From Stercorarius parasiticus (lineage: Eukaryota; Chordata; Aves; Charadriiformes; Stercorariidae): a stretch of DNA of 64,000 bases. Under the pieces are notes generated by a model. That model saw only the letters and a program-made list of their open reading frames with translations. It did not search any database and had not been told where the DNA came from. The position numbers and the translations under genes are program-made. Location of the stretch: assembly GCA_013396915.1 (NCBI GenBank), contig VWZL01003406.1, positions 189,078-253,077 on the forward strand. The letters are read 5' to 3'. Shown piece after piece: positions 34,781 to 48,400 of the stretch (positions are counted from its first letter, which is position 1; the number at the start of each line of letters is the position of its first letter).

Positions 34781-37700
34781 CAGGGAGACAGGCCTCCCAG
34801 TGTTTCCCACCTCTGCAAACAGGAGTGGCAAAAGGATGCTGCAGAACTGGCCTGCACGGTCTCAGATCTCACAGGTGCAACATTTGGTCAGTTAACCCTC
34901 CCAAAATGGACCCTGACCTCCAACAACAGCCAAGTGAGCCTGGTAGCTAGTAGCAGCCTGCACAGAGGCAACCAGTGAAGGTGCCTCCTGAGAAATTGTA
35001 ATGCCCAAGGAGGTGCAGATATCAAAAGCCTGGTAACTTTGATGGCACCAGGTTTGTGGCAGCTTTTTCATGCGTGAGCTGCTGAAGGACCTGGCTTGCT
35101 GCTGCTCCTCTGCTTACCCGCTACCTGCCTACGCAATGTGATGCCAGTGTCTGATAAAAGGTACCGAGGAAGCGTTCAGACAATTAGCTCTGAAAACTAA
35201 ACCTCATGCCTGTATCTTACGAATGGTCTGTACCAAAAGCAAACCAGAAACTGCAGATATGGTTGTACGTAGGCTTAGTGAACCAGTTTTATGAGATTAG
35301 AGCGATAAAGCATTATAACAGGTGAAAATATTGTGACCAGCAAGAAATTCACTTCAGCTAGAAAAAATCTGTTAAGGAAGACAATGAAATTTTAAGCACA
35401 GGGAAGTCCTTGGGGAAGGTATTCCAAGAGGACATAAGTGATCTCAGCCATAGCTGTGTCTGCACTATGGCTAGACGAAAAGTTTTGAATAAAAGCAGAA
35501 CAGGAAGTATGACAGTCTTGAACAAAAGAAAAAGTCCATCAGAAGCCTGCTGTGCCTGTTTCTGAAAGCCGTCATTCAGAAGACAGGGTGCTATTAGGTA
35601 GTTATCTCAGCTGCAAGTGATATTTTAAAGGTCAGTATAACTAGACATTAGGCATCCAGGGCAAAGTTCTTCTGACAAGCATTAATTAACTGGATTTTGG
35701 TGTTGGTGGCTGAGTGCCCTTTAGCAGTAATTTGCAAACAAGTCAACTGGTCAGTGTCTTAGCAAGAAATATCCAAAGCAAGCCCTAGGTGCCAGCTTGT
35801 TTTCAATGCCCAACTCCTTGGCTAATTGGTCCTTGGTGCTCTCAGGCAGCCTAGTAACCTTGCAGTTTATGGCACAAGCTGTTGTCATTCTCTGGAGGTA
35901 TTTCCAGCAAGCTGAAAAATTCCACATCAGTTGTTACAATATATGGAAACCTCATGGAAGACATTGTGTGAGCTGACCTTTTGTTCAGATTTGTAATTTT
36001 AAAAACCAAAACCAACAAAAAACCCCGAACTAAAACACAGGCTTCTTAACAATGAAGATTTGCATTTTTCAGTTAGCTCTATTGTCCATCACTTCAGAAA
36101 GTTACATCAACACTTAAAGTAATGTTTAGTTCACTCCACATGCAAGTGATAAGTCCTTTAAATATGAAGGTTATAGGGAAATCTGGAGTGTATAAATTCA
36201 CAGAACACATTTCACCATTTTATCATGTTTCAGTTCTTGCTTGTTGCAAAACACGACGGTGATTAGATAAGGGACATCACCTACAGTTTCTGACACAGAA
36301 TGGATACATCTTGAATGAAAAGCTTATCGTCATTCATTATTTGTCAACGTATCTCAAGACCCCATGGCCAACCACTCCTGGGGAGGCTAATCCAAAGCCA
36401 CAGGGAGAACATATAATATCAATTTCTGCTTGATTTTTCACAAAGCTTTTTGTCGTGTATAGTGAGCAGAAACCCACAGCGCTTTCACAGACTCAGGAAA
36501 TAGAAGGAGATACAATTTGAGGAGCAGAGTAGGACATAATGAGACCTGAGCTTGGGAGCCATTCCACAGTCTGCAGAGACCTGTCTGTCTAGCAGATATG
36601 ATAAATTACTTGCCAAGTTTGTGTTCAACTTTTCTTAGAAGAACAATTCCTGCTGACAAGCATGTTCTCTTCCTCTCCTTCTCTCCATGTATGCATATGC
36701 ATAAATAAAGCCCTGGCAATCTCTGGTAGAAGGTGGGATCAGATATTACTTTTATACGGGAGGTACACAGGCAGCTAATGTATAATTCGTTTACATTTCA
36801 ACACAGATGACAGAGAAAAAAAAAGAGAATGGCACACTGATATTTAGGAAAGTGATATGTAGCCAGAATGTGTCCCTGTGCTATGTGGCAACACATCCAC
36901 AGGATTAATCCAGCACACATAGCTGCCTGTCGTTCCCATTTTCAGTACTCACAGACAATAGCAAGGATTCCTCTGCTCCATGTGTCCCTATTCTCCTCAG
37001 CGGTGATTTTTTCAGAAAGATACTGAACTAGCTGTATAAATATGACTTATACAGCCTGTAATAACAAAATAATAAAAAAACCTAAGCACACTAGTTACAA
37101 ATTTTCTGCAGTTCCATTAATAAAAAAATATATTGATGTCAATATGACTTTGAGCAGGGTAAATGTTGGATATGCATACTTTATCTCTTTGCACCCTTTC
37201 TGACCTGTAGCTCACAAGCAAACTTAGAAGAAAACAACCTCTTCCACATCATAGGTCAGTACTTTACACAGACCACCATCCATGCTTGCTGTCTTTCCTG
37301 CCTCCTGGGTGATAGCGTTAACGCAGAAAATACAACTTGGTCACCCTTTCTGGCAATTGCAAGTACTTACCTCTGGCTTCTTCCACCTTTCTAGCATAGC
37401 AAGTCATGACTTCCGAGTCACAACTCTGGATCACATTGCACTGCTTTTATATTCAGTTAGCTGGCATGTATGTCACCTCCAGCATATTTTCAAAGTTGCT
37501 TGGAAGCCCTTCAAGCCTCCTGTCTTCTAGTTAGAATTAAGAATGAAAATTTTCTGTTCCAGGAATTTTTTCTGAACGTTCCAACGTTATTTTCCATTCT
37601 TCTCATGGACAAAGGCAAGGCATTTCAAAGTGTGTCACTGTGGAAGAGTAGAAAAAGAGACAATTACACTTTAAGGTTGCTTACAGCTCATAGATAAATC

Positions 37701-40700
37701 ATCAAGTCACATCTTCAGTGGACTGAGGAGGCTTAAGTATGGTCAAATGGGCAACCAGCTTTTCCAGAAGTTCAATGCTTTCCTCAATCAACCAAACACC
37801 TTAATTCTGTACCTGCTATGAGCCTAATGAAATGGCACGGTGTTATATACATAAATACTTAATATATAAAATATTTTTTTAAAAAGATCAGTCTTTGTTG
37901 TAATTGTTGTAATACATCATGTGAATCCATAGCACAACACTTTAAGAAATCAAGAAGAACCCTTGTACTAGCCCTAAATTTGGAAGTGGTTCCTGCATTC
38001 AGCTAAGGACTGAATTTAGCCTACAGATTTAATTACTGCTTTAGAATTTGCTATTGAAAACAACTACATAAAACAAGCCATTAGCAATTTAAAAGCTCCA
38101 GGATTATATACTTTTACGTATGAAGATTTTAAACACTTTCAAGTTTTCCTTGCTTAAAAGTTTGAAACCCAGATTTAAAGACCTTGAATCTAAAATAACC
38201 TCAGGAGAAGTATTACAGAAAGAATTATTAATTGATCCTCAGCCCTTTCAAGACCTATTACTTTCTTCCAGTTAATTTTCCTTTTTTCCATCAGTTCTTG
38301 TTCAAAGATGTTACCAAGTTGCTATAGGCAATTGTTCACTGCATCATATGACTGCTGCTCACACAATACATCCAGGACCAGGATTTGGTCCAGTGCTTTT
38401 AAAACTGAAGCAGAAAAGCCTCTTCCTATCTGTTCTGCATTTTCTTTATTAAATATAGATTTCATCTGGGTACTACATAATGCCTGGTGTTGAGCATTAT
38501 TGTGCAGCAAATACCACAAGGAGGAAAGTGGTTAAGGGGAACAATCAAGATGGGTGCAAGCATTGAAGCTACAAAAAGATATTAAAAAGCTTTTAGTTAG
38601 GAGAAGAAGAAACTTTTAATCTGAATCAAATTGTGTTTATTACTTCATTATACCATTAAATGGAAATTAAACTTTAACATTGGCTTATTTCCAACACTTC
38701 GAAATCTATCAATACAATACAAAAGAAGAAACAATAATAAAGCAAGGAACCTCTGTCAATTTGACAACTTGTCTAATATTGGCAGCATGGTTTCACTATG
38801 ATGACTTCAAAGACGTTTCAAAATAGTAGGTCTGCCAGTTTTCAGTAACAAGGTAAGTGAAGTGTCTTCATCTTTCTAAAACCTGCTAAAGCCATTTAAT
38901 CATAAGTTAAATGTGTTATTTTACTTTTTTTACTGTATAACAATCTTGAAAGCAAATCGTGCTTGGCTAGCTAAAAGTGGTATAAATTTCCCAGATTGTT
39001 AGACTTTTCATTGCCCAATCTGAGCCACTTCTTTACTCTTGGCTTTCTACTAACACTCACAGTTTACAGAATATAATTGTTTGAATTACAACAAACTGCA
39101 AAACAGCCACTAACTCCATTTATTGTGAGAGAACAGTAGAGCGTTAATGTGATCAAATTAAAGCTTCTATGTAGAGGGAAAACATTTGTACAACAGAACA
39201 AGAAGAGAATTAATACTGACCAGAAGGTCTATTTCTAAGAACAATGTAGGTCTTATCCTCATAAAAATCCCAAAGAAAAGCAGTCCTCAAATCCTGTACT
39301 CTGTCAAAACCAGACTTCAGTGTTGCACTTACAACACCTCACAAGAGTCTAACTTGAAAAGATCCTTTGATACGGCTAGCTACTGTTCTAAAACAAATTA
39401 TATGTACATTTTTGCATAACGAATGTGATACTCTTGAATTTTTAAAATGTGCGACTTTATTCTCCCTTAGATCTGCATCAAACTCCTAATCTAGTTTCTC
39501 ACTTTGACATCCTACAGATTTAAGCTTCGTCTGGCTTTCACTTGGCTCCTGCTTGCTTAATACCACCAGAAATAAAGTACTCATGGGAGACTGCTGCCTT
39601 AAGAAAGAGCTCAGTGGTGACACAAAATTATCTCCTGAGCTGCAAGAATAAAGTACATTTCAGTTTTATAGAAACATGAAAATAAAGCCCTCATCCTTCA
39701 TCGCCTTGCTAAGTTAAAAAGAACATCAGACATGATAAGGAACTAAACTGTTATAAATGGTGAATTATATTTTGGTACTTATTAGAACTATAACACAAAA
39801 CATGGCCTGTTTCTCAATATAACCTGGTTTGCTTCTTAGCAGGGCTAAGACTGCATGCAGACAGATTGGCTAGCCTGATGTGACTTGCCTTTGAAAAACC
39901 ATTTCAATGGGGTACAATTTCCACAGCCACCTTTGTACCCTACATTAATCTTCTCTACACAGTATTATGGAACAATGGACTAGTCTTCTTTTACAAGGAT
40001 ATAAAAATAGTATAAAGATAACAAGGGCCAAATATATTGTGACTGATACATTAGAGAATCTATTTTGAACTGTACTGGTTTTGTTACAAGCCACTTGGAT
40101 GTGTTTTCACCTTCAATTTATGGCTGCTACTTTAGAGAGTGTCACTTGTCTTGGATCAGTCCTTAAAAGCAGAAGATTTCAGGTGTGTTTATTTATCTTC
40201 CTAGCCAATTTTCTATACCTGTGGAAACCTTCAATACATCCTACAGAATAAGCTGACATTCCATGAGCTAAAACCAAAATTACTTGTGTCTGCCCTTTAC
40301 CTAATTAATCACCAATCTCTTTATTTTCTCTCAGGTTATCACCTCAGTCCAAAATACCATGTGGCTTAAACAAAGCCAGCATGTTGCAATAATATTTCAA
40401 TTTGAAACTCATGCCCATTTATCTGATTTGGAAATAGAAATGTGAATCTATACTGGATGTTTAACATCAAGACTAAACTTTTGTATCTGTAGAGCTGAGC
40501 AAAAACGGAAAAAATGAAAGCAAATAGTTTTTGGTGGAAACAAACTCAGAAAAATAAGAAACCACCCTGGGGGTCTTTGCAACCATGCTAGATGTCTTTT
40601 CATAAGATTTGTGGAGGCATCAGTTGAAAAACAAATTTCAAGAGAGGAAAATAAATAAAGTAAAAATTTTCATGTATGTAGAAATTCTTGTGAAAATAAA

Positions 40701-42252
40701 CAGTCACAGCTGGTTCACAGACAAAGAGTGCGAAAGCACATATCTATACAGACACATACAAACATCTCTTCTTATGAAAGCAGACATTTACAGACATTTG
40801 AAGACCATAAACATATATTCTTCAAACTTTGACACTATATTAAGGCATTCACTTGCTCTCCTTGGTTTCTTTTTCTGTAACTCTGGAGAAGCCATTTCCA
40901 AAGAGGTGGGTGGTCCAAACATAGCAAGAATTGTTAAAATACACGTTCTCTTGGCAAACTTTATTTTCCACTACTCTAAAACTGTTCCCCTTTTTTAAAA
41001 TTTTTTCCCATTAAGCAACACTGCTTAATCCAGCAATGCTTACTAGCAGTAAAAGTCATCCCTTAATTTTTATTAAGCATTCTTTTTCCATCTTCTAGAT
41101 GCTGTACCACATGAACATATGGCTCAAATAATTTGCATCACATATTCAGCATAAAAAGGCTTATGCTTCTTCAACAATTTCTTATGTTCAGCCTACCACA
41201 CACATGCCCCTGAAGTCATAGAACATCAGATTTTTAAAACAGCCTTGTCTGTGGTGGCTGACAGTACTTACAGTCTGGAATTGATGCTACCAGGTCCTTG
41301 AAATAACACAGCCTCCAGTAACTGGAGCAGAAGTCCCAGTCCCCTAAAAGTCAGATATTCATTACACCAGTCAAGCAGCCACAGGCAAGTAGGCTAAAAT
41401 ATCCTTTTCCACCCCCATCCTATGACATCGAGTTTTGGAGAAAAATACAAATAGGTCCTTTTGAAGAACGTACAGTGCTTTTACCTTCAGCTTTTTCAAT
41501 GTTTTCAATGTATACCTGTTTCAGTGGATACTGGATTCTAGTTCCTTCTTTAAAAGGAGACACCTTGCTTTTAAAAAAGGTACTTGCTCATCCCAGGCTG
41601 GGTATAATCAGCCATTATTGTGGAAGGATGGGAAGGGTTAATGATGATGATTCCTTATTTCTACAAGGCTTAAGGCTGTGGTGAATCAGAAGTTACTCAT
41701 CTGATTGGAGCTCCTGCAACATTTCCCAGTGATAATCTTAAGAAAAATTTAACTTTGCAGATGAGGACGTGTTGAACCTTGACAAATACAATACCATAAT
41801 AGACCGTGAGGTTTCTAGAATAATAACTTACAAAGATTAGAATGGCAGTAGATAAAACACAACATTGAAATGCAAAAAAAAAAAACCCGGCTGTTTTATA
41901 TGATTTTCCATATAAAAATCCTTACCTACTAAGGAGATTTCTTTTCAAAGGAGAAAAGATCAGACCAGTTTCATTACAATAAATTAGTGTTTCTGTGTAT
42001 GTAATATTTGACTCAAATTTATGAATTTACAACTATAAGTAATATTACAAGTTTGGTGCATGGATGGAATGATTATGGTTAACTAAAAGCACACAAATTC
42101 ATCTCTAAGAAATGTGGCACTTACAGATATTTAATTTCTGAAAAAAGAAGTCATTTCTTGTGAGTGAAGAGAAGAATGTGAACATAATGAGAAAAAAATC
42201 ATTAGTCAGCAGAATTATTTCAAGTAACAGAGTAAATAGGTTTTATTTGCTA

Positions 42253-42276
42253 AGGTAAATAGTCAGGTAAATAGTG
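42253..42276. repeat. Tandem duplication, 12-bp unit
   Basis: AGGTAAATAGTC followed by AGGTAAATAGTG. Confidence 0.75.
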
Positions 42277-43703
42277 TAATTTGCTTTGAAGGTTTTAACT
42301 GAACTGCAAAAGGTCAAGATTTTTATTATGGTTACTTACAGTATGTTGCTAGAAAGTCAATAATCTTTAGTACTGACACCTATTATACTAGAGCAGAAAG
42401 CTACCTTTCTTCATCTGTAGTTCTGACTATAATCTGTACTATTTCTTTTCAAAAGGTTTAACTATTACAAAAAATACCCCAAAACATAAAGAAATCTCAG
42501 AAATCTGGTACCATTACAGAATGTTTTACAGTGTTTAAGATATTGTCAGCACTTGCACTATAAACCCTTGCTTTCAAAGGTTTATGACTGAGCCATAAAA
42601 ATCAGTCCATTGTATAACTTCACTTATTAACTCTCATTTTAGGAGTCTGATTCCACCCCCCTCCACCATCTCCCCGTCCTGCTATTTCGCCCTCACTAGA
42701 TATACAGAATAATTTTCTTTACCTAAGTTATAGAAATACATTTTTAGAAAAACTGTTATGAGTTATTTTATTCCAGTTCCTTTCCCTTCATAATTACACA
42801 GCATGACATTTTAGAGTGTCATGTAACAAAAACTTTTAGTATAAATGTAAGATGATCTCTCAGCTTTCAAAGGCATAGATTATTAATAACTCAATAATTC
42901 TAATACATTTAATTCCATAATCCTGATTTTCTATTTTAGCTCTGAGAAATTTGTTACTGAGAAGTAGGTCCTTTAGCTGTTGCTTCTTGTTGCTGTTGCC
43001 ACAAGCCTCAGCAGCATCCCCACCCGATTCTGTATCAGTCTGCTGACACATTTGGAAAGCTGTGAAACAGAACCACATTTTCATGAAATATTTGCAGAAA
43101 TCCCACATCTTGGTGCTTGCCTTGTCTTTGTATCTCTGTGACACAGACACAGGCCGTAACACTAACCTCACATATTCTTAGCAGACTGTGGTGTTAGATT
43201 AGCACTGGCATGTCTGGTAAGAGTGATCCCCTCTATATTGTGAAGAAATTTCATTGGATTTCATATGGTATCAGAAATTCTTAGCATTTCAACTCCTCAG
43301 ATGCAAGCTGCAAGCCATGAGAATGGCTGGCAGCTGTCGCTGCAATAATCTCCCACATGTACATTCCTGCAGGTGTGTGGTCCAGATCCTACACTACTGC
43401 CGAGCACTCAGATTCACGTTATCCAGAACTCCCCAGCAACTCACTTTGGCTACTCTACTACACCATCGCTGCCAGCCAGAGATCGACCTGATTGCTGCTG
43501 GCTCAGTTGGGAGCAGCCCTACAGATTAGTGCTAGTAGAACAACTGGGTACCCACTGCCTGGCCTGTATTACCTCACTCTCTGCAGAAGATCTGCAAAGG
43601 ATTCACTTGACAGCAGTCGTCACAATCTGATTTTCTGAAAGAGGCAAAACTAAGTGAACAGCCCTAAAATGCACAAAAAGCTGCCTGAGATGGAGTTATT
43701 GGT

Positions 43704-43723
43704 GGGGCAGGGGGAAGGGTGGG
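43704..43723 (+). other. Canonical G-quadruplex motif, very short loops
   Basis: G runs at 43704-43707, 43710-43714, 43717-43719 and 43721-43723 have loops of 2, 2 and 1 bases. This is the most compact quadruplex candidate in the window. It lies in otherwise non-coding DNA about 25 bases before a TATATAAA-like sequence (43740-43747). Confidence 0.8.
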
Positions 43724-45377
43724 AGGAGAAAAACGTTCTTATATAAATAGGTCTCATCAAAGGTGGCTGCTTGTCCATCTTCTTTTAGGTACTGTGCAGT
43801 GGCTTCAGGAACTACAAACAGAGGAGAGAATAAACATCTATGAGGTATGACAGCAAGAGACCCACCCTTTACTCTAGAATATATTTTATTCCCCTTCCTT
43901 TTATCACACTAGATGCTTCTCCCTGATTTATTCTAGGCATTATGTCCCCTGTCCAAGGATCTCTTAGACTCACCATCTCATCCTGCTGGAAAGAAAGACT
44001 CTTGTTTTCCCTTGCCTTAGCGCTCTAGATGGCCATCCAGAGGAATGGAGGAGGCACTTAAGACTCTTAAGAGGAGCTCTTGGCCGTCATGAGAATCCAT
44101 GGCATTCTTCCTCCTGGTGTTAGTTTGTTCAAAAACTCTTTGGAATGGCTAAACTAACTCCACTGCATTCAGCCCTGGTATCCAGAGGAGGTGAGTTTCC
44201 TGTTTTGTGCAAGCTATTGAATGCCTAGCCTCATTTGACAGATCTGATATGTTCCTGGTCTGACTTTTAATCCATTTTTTTCTCCCCATCACCCTTTTCC
44301 TGTTGCATAATAGCCAAAGACTGGTGGGCCTCCTGTTGACCAGCAGCAGCAAGGGCCGCAAACGAAAACTGACCAAGGGGGCAATGTGCAGGCTCTAGGT
44401 GAGTCAAGCATTTTCATGTGTGCTGCTGCGTGAGAGCTGCAGAGACCCTGTGGGTCTGAAGGAGGACATGGTTGAGCATTACTACACCTTCACTCCCATT
44501 GCTGCATTCCTGAGGAGCCATCTAACAGAGTGCCGGTCCTTTCTCAAGGAGCATGTTGATTAATTGTAATAAAAAAAAGATTGTATTGATTTGGCTGTCA
44601 AACACAAAGATAAACTCACTACCATTCCCAGAAATAAGACAGAGTTGTCTTGTCCCTTTCTGTCTGAAGAGAAGGAAAAACACATCACAATTACACACAG
44701 TGAAACTTCCTGTTTTCATTCTTTCTTATTTATTTATCTATTCAATTTCTTCTTTTTTTTACTGTTTTCTTCATGTTGCCTCAACCTTCTCCCCTGAGAC
44801 ATGATGCTTTCACTTGCCCTGTTGAACCTAGTTCATTTCTCAAGAAAGTGATAACTGAAAGCAAGTAAAATTAGACTGTCTGCTTAGTTGTTTATGATAT
44901 ATTGGCACTCTCCTAGATTAAGTCCTCTTAGGAAAGAGAGATTCATATGTCTATATATGTCTCAATCTTTCTAAATAACTATCTGGGGAACTGACATAAA
45001 ATCAAATAGACTGATTGCTTTTAGTTTCTTTACACTCTTCTCTTCTTGTAATCCACTGAAGAGTTTAAACACCACTGGGAAGGGTATCAGATTTGTACGT
45101 AGTATTTGTAATCGCAAACATATGGCTCAATGAAAAACAGAAATAACAAGATGTTCTAGACCCTAATTATTTTCCACTTAGTGTGACCTACAGAGGCTGC
45201 ACAGCTTGTATTCTTTTTGCAAGAGTATCACTAACTTTCAGAGTAACCTTCAGTAAATCACTCCACCACATTTTTCCTTAATTATGAAATGGTGATAGTA
45301 ACATTCCATGAACCACAAAGCACTTGAAGTCCTAAGTGTGATCATTATTATTTAATTAACATCAAATTTTGTCATTT

Positions 45378-45445
45378 CCAGAAATATATACATATTAATG
45401 TATATATTAATGTATACATCTCCTCCCAGAAATATATACATATTA
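45378..45445. repeat. 20-bp direct repeat flanking a 12-bp tandem, then poly(A)
   Basis: CCAGAAATATATACATATTA occurs at 45378-45397 and again at 45426-45445, 48 bp apart. Between them, ATATTAATGTAT is tandemly repeated (45392-45403 and 45404-45415). An A-rich tract follows at 45450-45464. This is probably a local slippage duplication. Confidence 0.85.
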
Positions 45446-48400
45446 AAATAAAAAAAAAAAAAAAACAAATAAAACACACACCAAATCTGCAATACTTATG
45501 ACCTTCTTCAAGGCTTTTATCCAGCAAGTGAAAGACACCAATCCGCTGGTCTTTATCATGTGGAACAAAGATTCTACATTTACAAGTCATCATCAAATGG
45601 CAGGGGAGGAATCTGATGAAAGTTACTGGTTTCAGAAGTCCTTCAATGAGGCCACGTATTTTTATTTAACTACTTAACAGGACACAAGAGAGAGTTTCCA
45701 TTAGGTTATAGAGTAAGAATACTTGGTCTTCAACTGCATCTCCCATTCTGAGACATTAAAATTACTTTGCTTCTATGGGAAGCTACTCAGATATATCTGC
45801 AAGGTTATTCTTTCTAAAAGCACAAGGAACGTGAACCTGGGCCTCTCTATAGATAGATGTGTACAGTGGATATGTCATGACTGGGAAAAAAGGAAAATCA
45901 AAATTGAAGCTGATGCTAAATTTTCATATTAACACTTACGCTGAACAATCAGATTTCAGGATGAAATGCAAGCCAAATAATTTTCTCTTAATTTTCTCAT
46001 CAAGTTTAAAGTTCAAAGGTAGTTTTCCATAGATAAAAACTGCATCCACTCTTTAGAAATGCTAAAATTATAATCGGTATTTCTGGATCATTTATTAATG
46101 GCAGTCACATTTCTAAAAATAATGTTATCTGGACTCTAGCAAAACAGGAACTTGTTAATAATAGACCCAAAGTACGCATCAGCTGGCTGGTATACAAGAA
46201 AGCATACAAAACAAGTGTTTAATTTTTGAAACATTTTCCTAATTGCAGAGAGAAGTAAAGAAACAAAGGAATCAAGTTTCACAGCTAAAATTTTCCTGCA
46301 CTAACATGAATAGACATTTTTCTTTTAGCAAGTCAACAACCAAAAGAAGCTGCTTCTGTTCTGAACCATCTGCTTTATTGTATATAAAATTACATATAAT
46401 GATTATATGAATTTGAACATGTAACATTCTGGCTACTTTGAGAGAAAAATGCAATTTCATAGCCCAACTTTTCATTTATAGTTTGTCTCGTGCTCACAAG
46501 AGAAGAAAAGTTGCTCTATAGCAGTTGTTCAGGACTCTTATCATAAAGTTTGTCAAGATTTTGGATAATTACATAGAAGAATTTCATGAATGCTTCAGTC
46601 TACACTGAATTGCCAATAGCACCAAATGAACATACAGATAGCCACAAACGAGACAATTTTGTCCCCTTTGACAGTGAAATGGCTCAGCACCAGTGCCCAA
46701 TTCAATCAGATAAACTAAATTTATGGTAGCCATCATTAGGGACTTAGTGTAGGCAAGAATGTGACTTTCAAATATTGATTTCTACAGAGAAATCATTACT
46801 TTGAAGTCTAGCCAAGTCCAAAGCTATGTCTGAAAACAGTATCAGGCATCATATGTGAATCTTCCTTGTCTTCATTTTCCTGATTTCCACTTTTCTTTGT
46901 TTCCTTCTCATCCTCTCTGCTCTAAATATCAGCAAAAGCAACAAGGGAAAGTAGTTGAATAAAGGACATTGTCAAAAGAAATTTATTCAAGTGCATGGGC
47001 AGGAATGATGTCAGTAAAGTAATCACTAGCCATTTTATTCACAATTTTTTATTTCAGCAATCCTAGAAGTACAGCAAATAAAAATACTTTTTTCTTTTTT
47101 TAATTGAAATGTCTCTGTGAACACCTTTGGTTTTTAATTTTACTTTGACTAATGTACTTAAATCAATGATTGGTTAGGTGTCCTAACATTTCTTTGGATC
47201 TGACCAAAGGTATTCTTACTTTGCACCCTATAATGAGCTTGTTGAGGTGCTACTGTAGATTAATAAATTTACTGTGAATAAAGGAAGCGAAACACAGCAC
47301 GAGGGCGTTCACTGCACGGATGTCTTGCTAGTCAGTAACTTATTTAAACTCTGGCTTAACAAATTTTGTTGGTGAGTCAAAAGCAGGCAGAAGGTACTTT
47401 GGGCACTAATAAAAGCCTGCTAAGAAGACCCATAGATTATGCCTAGTCATTTGCTGAGACTGTGAGAAAAGTTTGGTGCAAGAGTTGATGCAATCACGGG
47501 ACCGTTGCCTGAGAAACCTTCTGATAAACTCAGGGCAGGGTTGTTCCATAAAATACTGACAGCTTTTTAGATAAGGGGAAATTTCTATCCATGTATGTGT
47601 GTTACATATCATTCCCATATTTTTCATATTTTTATGACTACATTTAAATTTCCTGTTAAAGATTTCCTTGTCTTTGTATGATTAGAGTGTCTTTCCAAGT
47701 GAGGAAGTTTTTTCTGCTGCAAGGCGGTTACAGGGTGCAGTTACTTTCGCTGGGATTGTGAAGCACAAGGATGTTTGTTTATTGATTAGGAGACAGATTA
47801 AACATGTTGAACTAGGGTATTTTTTCCTGCTTCTATGTAGCAAAAGAGCTACGTATATGAGCTTTTCTCATAAAATATTTATTGGTAGAATGTTGTGGCT
47901 ATTATATTTATTATGAAATAATATTACAATACAATAGTGAAACTACAACATTGTTTGAGAGAAGAGTAGATAATGACTAGACGAAATATATCCATTGCCC
48001 ATTTTAAAGTGCTTAAGCACTGTTTTGGAAAAAACATTATGATCTTTACCTTGATATGCTGCACTGTATGAACGTGCAAAGGAGTTATAAAACTTCTCTG
48101 GATTAGCAGCTAAGGGGATCCCTTAATGATGGCACAGATGTTACTACAACACCCGCTTTTCGTGGCAATGAAATATAAGTGAAGACTTGATGGCAGAGGC
48201 ATGCCAGAGTGCCACTTCACTCTAGTTGACTTCCAGCCTGTGCAATGGCACTTGGATACACTTAGAGACTGACATAATTTATTACGATGAGGCTAACAGA
48301 GGGTGGGCGTGAAACCACCTTTGCCCCCAGTTGCATAAAGCCAAAATGTGTTGAAGGTCTTCCTGAATTTATTTTGAGATTTTATAATACACAGTGAAAC

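Larger units (their letters stand above)
34401..43600. other. Unannotated stretch, mostly AT-rich, with GC-richer islands
   Basis: No transposon or gene recognised. Sequence at about 34740-35180 and 43320-43600 is visibly less AT-rich than its surroundings. A minus-strand frame is open from about 34780 to 34486 and is listed separately. The frame at 40609-40998 (129 codons) has no recognisable domain and no splice context. Confidence 0.45.

Noticed and set aside
40609..40998. 129-codon plus-strand frame
   Set aside because: Composition follows the local AT-rich DNA (Lys/Ile/Asn/Phe-rich); no domain, no good start context, no splice sites.
43254..43630. Two overlapping Cys/His-containing plus-strand frames
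   Set aside because: No spacing that fits a zinc-finger or defensin family, and overlapping frames in a less AT-rich island are expected to stay open.
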